In this document: positions 9,299 through 18,719 of the stretch, piece by piece | Position numbering within the stretch: the stretch's first letter is position 1 | Layout: each line of letters starts with the position of its first letter | Assembly (NCBI GenBank): GCA_024401225.1 | Contig: JAKSLM010000008.1 | Span: 1 to 64,000 of the forward strand | Direction of reading: 5' to 3' | DNA: 64,000 bases | Source: Bacteroidaceae bacterium | Lineage (GTDB): Bacteria > Bacteroidota > Bacteroidia > Bacteroidales > Bacteroidaceae | Program-made: the position numbers and the translations under genes | The notes under the pieces: generated by a model | The model's input: only the letters and a program-made list of their open reading frames with translations | Told to the model about the DNA's origin: nothing | The model's database searches: none

Positions 9299-9530
9299 CA
9301 CCCTACTAAAATCCCCCAACCATCTGATATCATTCACATTATCCCAGTAGGGAGTTTCCGCATCACCCTACTATCTATCTACTACCACCCTACTATCGTC
9401 ACTTCCTCCACACAATCAAGGTGCCAAACAAAATAGTAGAGTGTTTGTAGGGTGTTAGTAGAGTGTTCAACAAACACCCTACTAATCTATTCCTCGCCAT
9501 TTCAACGAGTTGCACAAGATTAGTAGGGTG
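9299..9530. repeat. Dispersed CACCCTACTA repeats in both orientations
   Basis: Forward copies start at 9299, 9364, 9386 and 9475; an inverted copy TAGTAGGGTG is at 9521-9530, and partial copies occur near 9345 and 9435-9465. The 9364 and 9386 copies are again 22 bp apart. Confidence 0.75.
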
Positions 9531-9537
9531 TTGGCAC
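9421..9537. repeat. Nested inverted repeats with competing pairings
   Basis: Perfect 16-bp arms AACACCCTACTAATCT (9473-9488) and its complement (9517-9532) enclose 28 nt. The left arm can instead pair with GTAGGGTGTT at 9447-9456. Outer arms GTGCCAA (9421-9427) and TTGGCAC (9531-9537) frame the whole. It sits 16-132 nt beyond the end of the last fimbrial gene and could act as its terminator or mRNA 3' structure. Confidence 0.7.
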
Positions 9538-9552
9538 TTTTTGACACAAAAC

Positions 9553-11982
9553 CTATTTATTTTCTCCTAAAGAGACCCAAGGCATACTTGCTACTTGATA
9601 TGTGTAGTAGTGGCTATTGAGATGTTCTATCAACACTTGCAATGCAGTCTTAGTTTCCGAATTTCCACCCTCTCCTTGAATTGTTGTGCTAGGTAAGCTA
9701 CCTACATAGCTCTTTATGGCTTCCGGTATCTCATATTTATCCTTTGCCCACTTCATTATAGCTCCATTAAGAGTTGTTACATCAGGATTGTCTGTATCTG
9801 TGGTACTTCCAACGAAATTCTGATTTCGCATCTCCTGAGTTGTCTTACCTGTGGCAGTCATTGAAGTTCCCGTACCACTCGGTGTAAGCAAGTCAGAGCA
9901 ATAGAAATCGTAAGCACCAGCAGTACCTGAGACAACGGTACCTCCAATATTGGCCATGGTAGGATTGGTAATCTTAATAGCCGTATATGCGCCAGCAAGG
10001 ATTCCCTGATTATTACCAATCAACCCTCCTACGGATGTAGCATTAGAAGGGTCAAACTCTCCTAAAGCATAGACACCCACGATAACACCTTTGTTTGTGC
10101 CACAAAATGCACCAACCGTTCCCGACGATGCCATCGTGAAAGGTGTATCATTCGGACTTGTCACCTTCGATGCACAGATGATGCCATTGTTCTCCTCAGC
10201 ATAAGCACCTTTACCATCGGTGATACCAAGCACTTCCTCCAATAGTAACTGCTCGATGTGAGCGTTAGGACCTATATTGACGAATAGCGGTTTGCCATAG
10301 AGGTGGCGTATGAAACGCATCTCGCCAATGATATTGCCGTTGAATGCCCGAGTACTTGTTCCTATTCCAGGCCACACCATTCCTTTTTCGGTCACTTCAA
10401 TCGACTTCTGCAGATAGAAGTCTGCATCCATACGGATGTATTGGCCAGTGAAATCATGCTGAGCCTCGTTCACCTCCTTTGCAAACGAAGCAAACTGAGC
10501 AGCAGTCTTAATGACATAAGGCGCTTCTTCTGTACCCGTATTGCCATAGATGTCCTTTAGAACATCATTGGCATCTTTGTACAACCATGTTGCATTATCA
10601 ACCGTAATGGTTATGTCCTTATTATTAACATCTTTCGTTTGTGTCGAATAGGTCGCCTTATCATAGTCTGACGATGAAAGGAAAGCCTCACCTTTCTTGA
10701 GCGAACCATCGTCAGGCGTAGCAGCAAACTGCCAGGTCATGTACTCTGCACCGATGGTCATCTGTTCATTCTTATGGTTCAACGAAATCTTCAGGGTAGT
10801 ACACCATCCTGCACGGAATTCAATATTCTGTGTTGTTGGCATGGTTGCTGCATACTTATGGTTTTTCATCACCGTTTCAGGATGCATAGGGTCTGGATAC
10901 GTCACATTGAACGAGAACTCCAATCCACCACTTGCTGTGTGAGGCACTGCCAAAGCATAGAATGTGAATGTCTTGTTTGCGCCATCACCTTCACCTGCAG
11001 GTACAGGTAGCCACAAGTGTACATCCTTCGTCTGATTCCATGCTGGAGGTGTTTTGCCATCTCCCCAACTGATATCATTCAACGCTGTTTGGTCGGACTC
11101 CGTAAGACCAACCGTCCTATTGTTCGTCATATCCCACTTATACATAGTAGGCATATTCTTCAGTATCATGTCCGATACCGTTGTCATTCGGTCCTTGGCA
11201 TTTACGCCAAATCCGCTGATATTAACTATAACTCGCACCAATGCCAAACCATGATGATACACAATATTCGCAACGGCGTTATCGGCAACCTTATTATCCG
11301 CCCAAGTCAGCAAGATGTCATCAGCCTTGATAAGGTTGTTGCCATCCTCTGTGTTGTTATAATCGATGATGGCAGGTGTAGATTCTCCTTCCACTGTAGC
11401 CGGAGGTATCGTAGTCACAGTCGGATCGCCTATCGAACCATAATATGCTAAGCCCGACTTATTCCAGTCGAATGTAGCAGGAGCCGTTACCGTTGGACAC
11501 GAATATCCAATGAACTCGTGACCATTGCTTGCATCACTCCAATATATCTTTTCAGGATTCTTGGGCTGTGTTTCTGCAGTCTGTCCTTTACCTTTATCAC
11601 GAGTCCACGAACCTTGAGACTGCATATTATATACCAATCCTGTATAAGAGAACACAGGAATAGGATGGTTCTTACGCCTGATGGTGGTAAAGACCATCTG
11701 GTCGCCCGCCTCCATATCTATAGTTCGGCCTTTTGAAGCCTTGGTCTCAAATCCTCTACCGATGAGGTCTTTCAGACGTACGGTATCAATAGTAGTCCCA
11801 TTTGTTCCTCCACTATACGCACCACGCGTAAGCGTTTCACTACTTGCTAAAGAGGTATTAATAGCCGTCAATTCCACACCATCCAAAGGGACAGACGCAT
11901 CGTTGGCCACATCATCGGAACAGCCCGTCAGCAGCCCGACGCACAGTAATAATATGCCTATATATAATATATGCTTCATCAT
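9553..11982 (-). CDS. Fimbrillin-like lipoprotein with GLUG-type C-terminal adhesin region
   Basis: Last gene of the fimbrial operon. The lipobox is LTGC (Cys21), and a TRG motif at R53 is the likely processing site. Residues about 60-420 form a fimbrillin (Mfa-like) domain closing with MTIGAEYMTWQF. The C-terminal half resembles surface adhesins: APYVIKTAAQFASFAKEVN, then GMVWPGIG, then GLUG-type turns GTVGAFCGTNKGVIVGVYA and SVGGLIGNNQGILAGAYTA. By analogy with Mfa3-5 of Porphyromonas, such a protein could sit at the fimbrial tip and bind ligands. It starts 8 nt after the upstream gene. The domain call is confident; the tip role is inferred. Confidence 0.8.
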   Translation of the reverse strand: MMKHILYIGILLLCVGLLTGCSDDVANDASVPLDGVELTAINTSLASSETLTRGAYSGGTNGTTIDTVRLKDLIGRGFETKASKGRTIDMEAGDQMVFTTIRRKNHPIPVFSYTGLVYNMQSQGSWTRDKGKGQTAETQPKNPEKIYWSDASNGHEFIGYSCPTVTAPATFDWNKSGLAYYGSIGDPTVTTIPPATVEGESTPAIIDYNNTEDGNNLIKADDILLTWADNKVADNAVANIVYHHGLALVRVIVNISGFGVNAKDRMTTVSDMILKNMPTMYKWDMTNNRTVGLTESDQTALNDISWGDGKTPPAWNQTKDVHLWLPVPAGEGDGANKTFTFYALAVPHTASGGLEFSFNVTYPDPMHPETVMKNHKYAATMPTTQNIEFRAGWCTTLKISLNHKNEQMTIGAEYMTWQFAATPDDGSLKKGEAFLSSSDYDKATYSTQTKDVNNKDITITVDNATWLYKDANDVLKDIYGNTGTEEAPYVIKTAAQFASFAKEVNEAQHDFTGQYIRMDADFYLQKSIEVTEKGMVWPGIGTSTRAFNGNIIGEMRFIRHLYGKPLFVNIGPNAHIEQLLLEEVLGITDGKGAYAEENNGIICASKVTSPNDTPFTMASSGTVGAFCGTNKGVIVGVYALGEFDPSNATSVGGLIGNNQGILAGAYTAIKITNPTMANIGGTVVSGTAGAYDFYCSDLLTPSGTGTSMTATGKTTQEMRNQNFVGSTTDTDNPDVTTLNGAIMKWAKDKYEIPEAIKSYVGSLPSTTIQGEGGNSETKTALQVLIEHLNSHYYTYQVASMPWVSLGENK

Positions 11983-11990
11983 TTGTACTA

Positions 11991-13253
11991 TTAAGTGTTA
12001 GAATCTTCATTGCCAGAGTCACCTGCGTCACCCGTATCAGTCTGGGGACCTGCAATCTTCAGCACCATCTTATAGTTCTTGCCTTCAGCAAACTCGGTTC
12101 TCTGCATCTTCACCTTGTATCGCTTCTCACCATCTCGTAACCAGAAGGTAGCTTTGTAGTCATCGCTGGTTTTACCATCCTCAATATTTGCATCAAGCTT
12201 GCATGGGGGAACGATAAGAAGGTATTTATGGTTTCCAATATAATGGGCAGTATAGGTCCCTGTATTTGGAATAGTGCCCCAACGAGTACTATTTCTATCA
12301 CCACCTGCCACAGCATCTGCGTTACCTGTACAACTTGGGTTGCCTGTCATACTCCATGTTTTTGCGCGCTTTTCCTCATCTCTTATCACTGCAACTCCGA
12401 TCACCTTTCCATGATTGTCATACGAACACGAAGCCTTTTGGTAATAACCAAAGTTAGAGTTTACCTTGCTGGCATCGGCATAGTAATCACCTACTATTAC
12501 CTCCTGTTGGTCGATATCCGGCATTCTTTCGAGTGTAAGAACCGCATTATTGGAGATTGTAACCTCTGGATCTTCCGACTGTACCTCAATCTCCAGACGT
12601 GCCATCTTATGCTGGAACCCTAAGTGTATGTTCCAAGCACCTGTCTGCATATAGGTCTGTGCCCACATCAGGTCGCTTGCCAGATAGTTTTCTTCTTTTG
12701 TCTGATCGGCATGGAATACATTGCAGTACTGATCAATGATGGAATAAGTAGGTGCCGTTGCAGATCCACCCGTCTGCCCCATAAACAGTTTCTCCTCCGT
12801 CCATGTGATGGCAGTAAACACGTATGGAGTCTGCTGTGCCTCATAGTAGCTGGCAAAGTTTGGACTGCCTCGGTAAGAATAAGTTCCATCGATATCAAAT
12901 CCAAAAGATGATGGCACCGGACTCCAGCTTGAACCATCCCTATACAGCAAGAAGAAACCATCGCTGCTGTTACCATCCGATGATTCGCCACGTTGTGTAC
13001 CAGAAACAAAAGGGCAAGTGATCTTCAATCGGATAAGGTCTTTATTTTGGAAACCTTTTCCGTCCAAAGTAGCACGAGTCATAGCCGAGGGAGTGAACTC
13101 CGATGGATCATTGTCATACACCACCTCGTAGTCCTCCACTTCGCTATAAATCACAGCCTCCTTCCGCGTTACACTATCATCAGGCGTGACACCATTGTTG
13201 GCATCACAGGCTGCAAGAATAATCGCTGTCAGTAAGTAAATTATTTTTTTCAT
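11991..13253 (-). CDS. Fimbrillin-family lipoprotein
   Basis: A 420-residue lipoprotein with lipobox LAAC (Cys16) and a TRA motif at R60. One fimbrillin-type region follows, with the family landmark GFQHKMARLEIEVQSE (a helix-strand block where other members have FRHxMSxVTV) and a late strand KNYKMVLKIAG. The C-terminus is short and rich in Gly and Asp. The start ATG overlaps the stop codon of the upstream gene as TGATG, so translation is probably coupled. It may be a structural or adaptor subunit; no ligand-binding region is evident. Confidence 0.75.
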   Translation of the reverse strand: MKKIIYLLTAIILAACDANNGVTPDDSVTRKEAVIYSEVEDYEVVYDNDPSEFTPSAMTRATLDGKGFQNKDLIRLKITCPFVSGTQRGESSDGNSSDGFFLLYRDGSSWSPVPSSFGFDIDGTYSYRGSPNFASYYEAQQTPYVFTAITWTEEKLFMGQTGGSATAPTYSIIDQYCNVFHADQTKEENYLASDLMWAQTYMQTGAWNIHLGFQHKMARLEIEVQSEDPEVTISNNAVLTLERMPDIDQQEVIVGDYYADASKVNSNFGYYQKASCSYDNHGKVIGVAVIRDEEKRAKTWSMTGNPSCTGNADAVAGGDRNSTRWGTIPNTGTYTAHYIGNHKYLLIVPPCKLDANIEDGKTSDDYKATFWLRDGEKRYKVKMQRTEFAEGKNYKMVLKIAGPQTDTGDAGDSGNEDSNT

Positions 13254-16132
13254 CAGTTGTTCTGTTCTGTTGGGTCAATCTTTGTATAATCTAATCCTGT
13301 GCCATCTCCTGTCTTGGCTTCTCCTGAAACCAATTCTGGGTAGAGGTGCTTGTAACCTACATTATTTATTATATAATGAGCGTTGCACTTATGATCCTTT
13401 GCCACATCGCGTGTATTATACTGATAGATGGCGTAGTTCATTGCCTTCCAAGGAGCAAGTCCATAGAATTCGTTGAACTGATTTGTATTTTCCTTCAGCG
13501 AACCAAAAGGCACATTGTCTGGCAACAACTGATCATTCTTTGCCTTTAGTATGCCCGAACGCCTGCCACGAATATATTCCAAAGCAGAATAGTCATCGAT
13601 GATGTTGCTTACAGCATTCGTACCCGAAGACAGTTCTGTATCATAAAAGTTGCAATGGAATCGCTCCCATTCTGGTTTTTTGAGCATTCCCATACTCTTC
13701 TTTTGGGTAGCAAGAGAAATCTGGGGTGTAAAGAACTTATTATTACTATCAGCATATGAGCCAAGCAATGCACCTGTGTGTGCTGCTATACCCGCAGCAG
13801 CTTGCATACATCCCATCATGTAAAGGTTGTCGGCAGTACCCACAAGTGCGCCACCTGCATCGCCTACATGAATGCAACCTACCACATACGAAGGTTCCAG
13901 GCCGTATGTACTTTCCGTCTGTCCCAAAAGACTATTTGCTATACTATTGCCTGTGCTGTTTGCCTTGATTGAGACACCCACAATCACATTTCCACGTATG
14001 CCCTGATTGACCAAACCGAACTTATGAGTTGTCTCAACACGCAGATTGCGTATAGCAGCACCACTAATACAGTTGAACAGATACTCACCACTAACATTTA
14101 TATTGTAGAGTTTATACATCTGTCCGTCAAAATAGCCACGGAAAGGATTGTTTTCAGAAGAGCCAATGGTAGAAATCTCCCAATCATAGAGATTAATATC
14201 ATTGTCCAGATACACGGGGAAATGCGCATCCAACTGCTCGTTATAGAAAGAATATGCTCCAGGTAGGAATTGCTCCTGAGAGTGAGCCGGTGTATCACCA
14301 TCTTTTGGATAATATGCCTGATAGAAGATGTATCCAGCCGCCTCTGCCTTCGCTTTAGTCACCCATGTGGTATCGCCTCTGGTTGTACGTGTCTTGTCAT
14401 ACCACCAATAGTAAAGGTCTTCATTCGTCACCGGGTGTCCTTCAGCATCAACTTTGTCTGGATTAGGCTTGTCTTTTCTGAACACGCGCGCCAATTCGAT
14501 ATTATTCGGATTGAAAGCAGGATCGTTCTGCTTTGCAGCTGTGCCGTTCACCAGTTTGATGAACTCCAGGAATTCCTTCTGTGTAGAGATATGGAATTCT
14601 GGTTCGAAGTCCTCAGTTCCCTTAGGTATAGCAGATGCTATAGCGCTCTTCCACCACTCATAGTCTGTTGATGCTGTTCCTATGGTAGGAATAGTCTGTG
14701 CTTGGTTTTCCCATTCGTCAGTTTCGGGATCTCCAGGTTCGTCAATCCATTCCATACGGTCATCGGCTGTGATAGTAAGCTGGTCGTAACGATAGCCCAC
14801 ATATAGGCGATAGCTGTATCCAGGCTGCATAACCATGCCATCAGGAAAGCGCTTCTGCGGAATCTTCTTGCCGCTTTCATCTGTCTTGTCGGTTCCGTCA
14901 TCGTTCTTTTCATAGATGACGTATCCATTCTTGTCTGTAGCAACGATGTCACCGATACTGAATATGTGATAGGTGGATTCTACGCTGGAAAGATTATTAC
15001 CTTCTTCATCCATATCGTATGTCGGGTTCTTCTGGTCACCATTATTGACATCATACAAGTACACACGGAAACGGGTACATGCAGGCAGAACCAGCGCCTC
15101 ACCCTTTGTCTCACTCGTACTCATGTCATATGGAATAGTAATCAGATGGCAGGACGTATTCAGTACATTGAACAATGGACGCTGAGCTTTTTCATGTATA
15201 TAATTTCCATCTTTCTGATTATACGTAAAGAACTTATGGTCATAGCCAGCCGCACTATTTTCAAGATCCGGATATACATACTCTTCAAGCTTATACAATG
15301 TTTCGGCAGTTGCATTATGATAGAATTCATGAGTCATGCCAACCAAATAACCGGTATTGATATCAACACCTGCAGGCATACACATTTTATTATAGACAGC
15401 CATGACGCTTTCGAGTTCTGCCTGTGCCTGTTCTTCCGTCTTGCCGGCCTCCGATACCGAATTGTCGTTTACATTAGTGTCAGCATTGTCCGCTCTCTTG
15501 TAATCAGCAATATCTGTACACATCACCACGCGCTGCAACTGGTTGCCGTTGTTGCGAGGCGAGATTACCAGGCGGCATGTGACATGTCCTAATACCAACG
15601 GAATACTTTGCGTCGGGCCAGATGTTGTCACCCAGTTTGATATACAATAGTCAGGGTAGTAGGCAAGTTTGTTAGAGCTGCTGATTGCACCAGCATAATT
15701 ACTACGGCTCCAGGCACGGAAACGGATTGGCTTACCATTATCCCATGTCAAGGAGTCTTTTTCTTCCTGAACGAATTCAGTACCACCATAGTTATAGCCT
15801 TTACGTTTTGGATAAACACGCCAGTCTGTACCCAGGCTAATGCCAGAAGCAGTCTTGCTATAGAAATAATATGTACGATAGGAACGTTCGCCCCATTCGC
15901 TTCCATTCTTATACTCACGGTAGATGCGCATGAGATCCTGCTCGTTGAAGCTACCATCTTCATTCCATGTAGTACGAGTCTGGAATGGCTGCGCTATTGA
16001 TGCGTTGAAGTTCACCGCCGTACCAAGCAAAGCACGCTGGTCTTCCGGCATTTGTTCAAGCCATGACGACTCATCTCCATTGCAAGAAGCAAGAAGAACG
16101 AAAAGGGACAATATGTATAATATTCGTTTCAT
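13253..16132 (-). CDS. Large fimbrillin-family lipoprotein with adhesin-like C-terminus
   Basis: A 959-residue lipoprotein with lipobox LASC (Cys17) and a TRT motif at R53. The N-terminal fimbrillin-like half runs to about residue 470 and closes with YDQLTITADDRMEW. The C-terminal half has the pattern of GLUG-type adhesins: FHISTQKEFLEFIKLVNG, FPVYLDNDINLYDW, FRGYFDGQMYKLYNINVSG, then glycine-rich turns such as GLVNQGIRGNVIVGVSI and VGDAGGALVG. It is secreted to the surface and is a likely tip or accessory adhesin. It shares a TGATG junction with the next gene and starts 9 nt after the previous one. Confidence 0.75.
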   Translation of the reverse strand: MKRILYILSLFVLLASCNGDESSWLEQMPEDQRALLGTAVNFNASIAQPFQTRTTWNEDGSFNEQDLMRIYREYKNGSEWGERSYRTYYFYSKTASGISLGTDWRVYPKRKGYNYGGTEFVQEEKDSLTWDNGKPIRFRAWSRSNYAGAISSSNKLAYYPDYCISNWVTTSGPTQSIPLVLGHVTCRLVISPRNNGNQLQRVVMCTDIADYKRADNADTNVNDNSVSEAGKTEEQAQAELESVMAVYNKMCMPAGVDINTGYLVGMTHEFYHNATAETLYKLEEYVYPDLENSAAGYDHKFFTYNQKDGNYIHEKAQRPLFNVLNTSCHLITIPYDMSTSETKGEALVLPACTRFRVYLYDVNNGDQKNPTYDMDEEGNNLSSVESTYHIFSIGDIVATDKNGYVIYEKNDDGTDKTDESGKKIPQKRFPDGMVMQPGYSYRLYVGYRYDQLTITADDRMEWIDEPGDPETDEWENQAQTIPTIGTASTDYEWWKSAIASAIPKGTEDFEPEFHISTQKEFLEFIKLVNGTAAKQNDPAFNPNNIELARVFRKDKPNPDKVDAEGHPVTNEDLYYWWYDKTRTTRGDTTWVTKAKAEAAGYIFYQAYYPKDGDTPAHSQEQFLPGAYSFYNEQLDAHFPVYLDNDINLYDWEISTIGSSENNPFRGYFDGQMYKLYNINVSGEYLFNCISGAAIRNLRVETTHKFGLVNQGIRGNVIVGVSIKANSTGNSIANSLLGQTESTYGLEPSYVVGCIHVGDAGGALVGTADNLYMMGCMQAAAGIAAHTGALLGSYADSNNKFFTPQISLATQKKSMGMLKKPEWERFHCNFYDTELSSGTNAVSNIIDDYSALEYIRGRRSGILKAKNDQLLPDNVPFGSLKENTNQFNEFYGLAPWKAMNYAIYQYNTRDVAKDHKCNAHYIINNVGYKHLYPELVSGEAKTGDGTGLDYTKIDPTEQNN

Positions 16133-16141
16133 TTACTCGTT

Positions 16142-18718
16142 TTATTTATATTTTGGCATATCAGGAGTATGGTTAGGTACAGCAGTTCCGTTTTCGAAGC
16201 AGTTCTGCACATTGCCCGTATAAGGACTTGGATCCTCTTTGAACAGACGCGCTCCTGTTCCTGCCACCTTCACGTTCAGTACCTCGGCGCGGTAACCTGC
16301 CACAGGTACCCATATTGTTGACTTGTTGGTTTCCTGGTGTACGTTTGCTTCCCAAACAGTGCTGTTGGTTGCACTTGGTGACTCCTGTGCAGTAGTATAA
16401 TCACCATTCAATCCGCTAAACAACTGGTCAGCTCCCAAATGCCACACCGTCGTTGGACCATAGACATACAAATCCGGTTTATATTCATGGTAGTTGCCAT
16501 CAGTCCCTTTCGTATAGTATGTTCCATTCTGAATTTGCAATGCAGTTCGGTACACAGGCTTATATACAGGTTGAGGATTGGACTCATTTATTTCTGTATA
16601 CCCGTCTGAATAAGTTTTTTCATAACCTGGATCTCCTGGTTCTCTGCCCTCAGAGTCAGCAACGTAATGTTTTTGGTTTTCTATATCCGCAAACTCCAGC
16701 CATTCCCATTGTTCTGCCTCTCCTTTTTCCAACTTCTCATACACAGCTATAGTTGTAAATTCCTCATATTCTCCGTTTGATTTCCTGGTATACAGTTTAC
16801 CGGTATAGTCAGCAGGTATGCTTTCTATCTTCTTGTAGACATTGACTTCCTCCGACCACTCATAACCACAATTTATCAAGGTAATAGTATGATCCCGTCC
16901 ATCAAGATGACCAGTGAAAACAAAGTCGTGAGGAATGAGTTTTGCATCAATAGTAATGTCATCATTCAGCACAAAGTAGTCGCCATGGTGTGCGCCACCT
17001 TTGTATGCCTGCAGGAACTTCTTTATCCATTCGTCCTGATAGGTTTCATTAAAATACTGGGCATTCTCCCTCTCCTCAGGTGTTGAACTCGCATTGTAGA
17101 ACTGTCCATCGGTCACACCCGAGGATGTACCTGGTATCTCAGAGAATGCATCACTTTTCTTAAATGTATACGCACGTTGCCAACTACTGCCAGCCATTGA
17201 GAGTGTGTTACCATTCTTGTTGTTCAGTCCATACCATCCGTCGTACGCAGTATCTCTGATCCACTTCTCTGCACCTGACGTGTTGTAGTCGATTGATTCA
17301 CGCGATATGCGCAAGTACACCACCGTCTCCTCGTTGGCATTGAGGTCGATAGAGACACTCTTCTCATACTGCAGGTCGTTAGAAAGTACAATATCGAAAT
17401 CAATATTGTTCTTCAAGGCAGCAATTGCCTTGCGCTTATCCTCATCATCGTAGTCTTTCTCGTCATACATCACATTGGCATCCGTGGTATATGTCGGACG
17501 AAGGATAATATCGTAGCAAGGCACCAAGCCATAATCAACACGGGTATAAGTGCCAGCATTGGCATGTTCTATAGCTTTTGTTTCTGCATCTGATGCATGC
17601 CCGTCAAGATACTCCTGCTTGCGAGCCTCCCAATCCTTCTTAACCTGATCCCATTTTCCATCATCCGTAGGGAAGATGGCTGCTTTAGTTCTGTTATGAG
17701 TAAATAGGATGAAGTTGCTTTCAGCTCCAGTTACAGGCGTTTCGTTTGAGTACACACTACCATGCTCTCCAAAGAAATGCGGAATGACACGAGGCACTTT
17801 TTCCTCCCATTGAGGAGTAAGCGTATGGAGCTTTGTCGTTTCATTATAATCATCCTCCACCCCTTTGAGCATCATAACGTTTCTGAACAGGATTGACGAT
17901 GTCTTAGGGTTTTCTGTTGCATTTTTGAAAGTCCCATCGTCATTTTTTCCTCCACGATAACCTTTGATAGTTGCACCCGAAATGGAAGGGTCAATCAGAA
18001 TATAGACAATAACATGTGCCAGACGATGGCGGAAAGGAAGCTTGATGCGTTCAACGGTAGCAGAGATGCGTGTGTTGGCCGGCATACCAAGATAACGTTC
18101 CAACAATGTAAAGTTACTTTCATCACCAGTTTCACTCAGATCGGTAGTAAGATTTGGTGCCGTACCGTTTTCCTTCTCTATATCCTCTTGCGATTTTGCC
18201 GTATTGGTTGTTCCATAGCGAATCTTTTCCGGTACATACACACCCTGGAAATAATGTGCACCATTGCCAAACCAAATGGCAGGAGTAGTCTCCGCTCCTG
18301 ATGAGTTCAATGTCTTGAATGTATAGACAGCAAGACCGTTCATGACATTGTATTCTTTCTCGCTGTCGTAGGTTCCATAGTCATTTCCGTCTTCAGGAAC
18401 ATTATTAGCCACAAGCTTCAACTTAGCCACAGCATTGTCTGTTGACAAACCATTAACCTTTCCGTATGTGATGTCAAGGCCTGATGTCAACGGTGTCAGA
18501 AGCCAAGGCACGGTTTCTGCATCCTGCTTCGCTCCATCAGCAGCACGTGTAATCTCATACGATACGGACAATTCGTCCGTCTCAACCCCTCCTATCTGGA
18601 TAGCATCTCCATCAGAGACATCGTTGAAGTTCTCGGACAGGCTGCTATTGCAGGCTGCCAGAAGAATTGTTGCTAATATGTATATGTATTGTCTTTTCAT
18701 TTTACCAGTATCTCGCAT
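16142..18718 (-). CDS. Large fimbrillin-family lipoprotein with adhesin-like C-terminus
   Basis: An 858-residue lipoprotein with lipobox LAAC and a TRA motif at R58. The start may be the ATG at 18718 (MRDTGK) or the ATG at 18700 (MKRQYIYIL), which gives a more usual signal peptide. The N-terminal half is fimbrillin-like (FRHRLAHVIVYILID block). The C-terminal half contains GDYFVLNDDITID and HDFVFTGHLDGRDHTITLINCG, the opening of a GLUG-type adhesin region. It ends with a Pro- and Asn-rich tail rather than the glycine turns seen in its neighbours, so the adhesin part looks shorter. Only 1 nt separates the ATG at 18718 from the upstream stop codon. Confidence 0.72.
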   Translation of the reverse strand: MRDTGKMKRQYIYILATILLAACNSSLSENFNDVSDGDAIQIGGVETDELSVSYEITRAADGAKQDAETVPWLLTPLTSGLDITYGKVNGLSTDNAVAKLKLVANNVPEDGNDYGTYDSEKEYNVMNGLAVYTFKTLNSSGAETTPAIWFGNGAHYFQGVYVPEKIRYGTTNTAKSQEDIEKENGTAPNLTTDLSETGDESNFTLLERYLGMPANTRISATVERIKLPFRHRLAHVIVYILIDPSISGATIKGYRGGKNDDGTFKNATENPKTSSILFRNVMMLKGVEDDYNETTKLHTLTPQWEEKVPRVIPHFFGEHGSVYSNETPVTGAESNFILFTHNRTKAAIFPTDDGKWDQVKKDWEARKQEYLDGHASDAETKAIEHANAGTYTRVDYGLVPCYDIILRPTYTTDANVMYDEKDYDDEDKRKAIAALKNNIDFDIVLSNDLQYEKSVSIDLNANEETVVYLRISRESIDYNTSGAEKWIRDTAYDGWYGLNNKNGNTLSMAGSSWQRAYTFKKSDAFSEIPGTSSGVTDGQFYNASSTPEERENAQYFNETYQDEWIKKFLQAYKGGAHHGDYFVLNDDITIDAKLIPHDFVFTGHLDGRDHTITLINCGYEWSEEVNVYKKIESIPADYTGKLYTRKSNGEYEEFTTIAVYEKLEKGEAEQWEWLEFADIENQKHYVADSEGREPGDPGYEKTYSDGYTEINESNPQPVYKPVYRTALQIQNGTYYTKGTDGNYHEYKPDLYVYGPTTVWHLGADQLFSGLNGDYTTAQESPSATNSTVWEANVHQETNKSTIWVPVAGYRAEVLNVKVAGTGARLFKEDPSPYTGNVQNCFENGTAVPNHTPDMPKYK

Positions 18719-18719
18719 G

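Larger units (their letters stand above)
9111..9552. other. Gene-free convergent intergenic region rich in repeats
   Basis: This 442-bp stretch lies between the ends of the methyltransferase gene and the fimbrial operon. Open frames across it come from the repeats and look spurious. It contains a four-copy 22-bp palindrome array (9164-9241), many copies of CACCCTACTA in both orientations (9299-9530) and a large inverted repeat (9473-9532). No promoter or RNA gene was recognised. Confidence 0.7.

Noticed and set aside
9088..9436. Small plus-strand reading frames of 73 and 89 codons
   Set aside because: They are created by the 22-bp repeats (shifting frame every unit) and have no start signals or protein-like composition.
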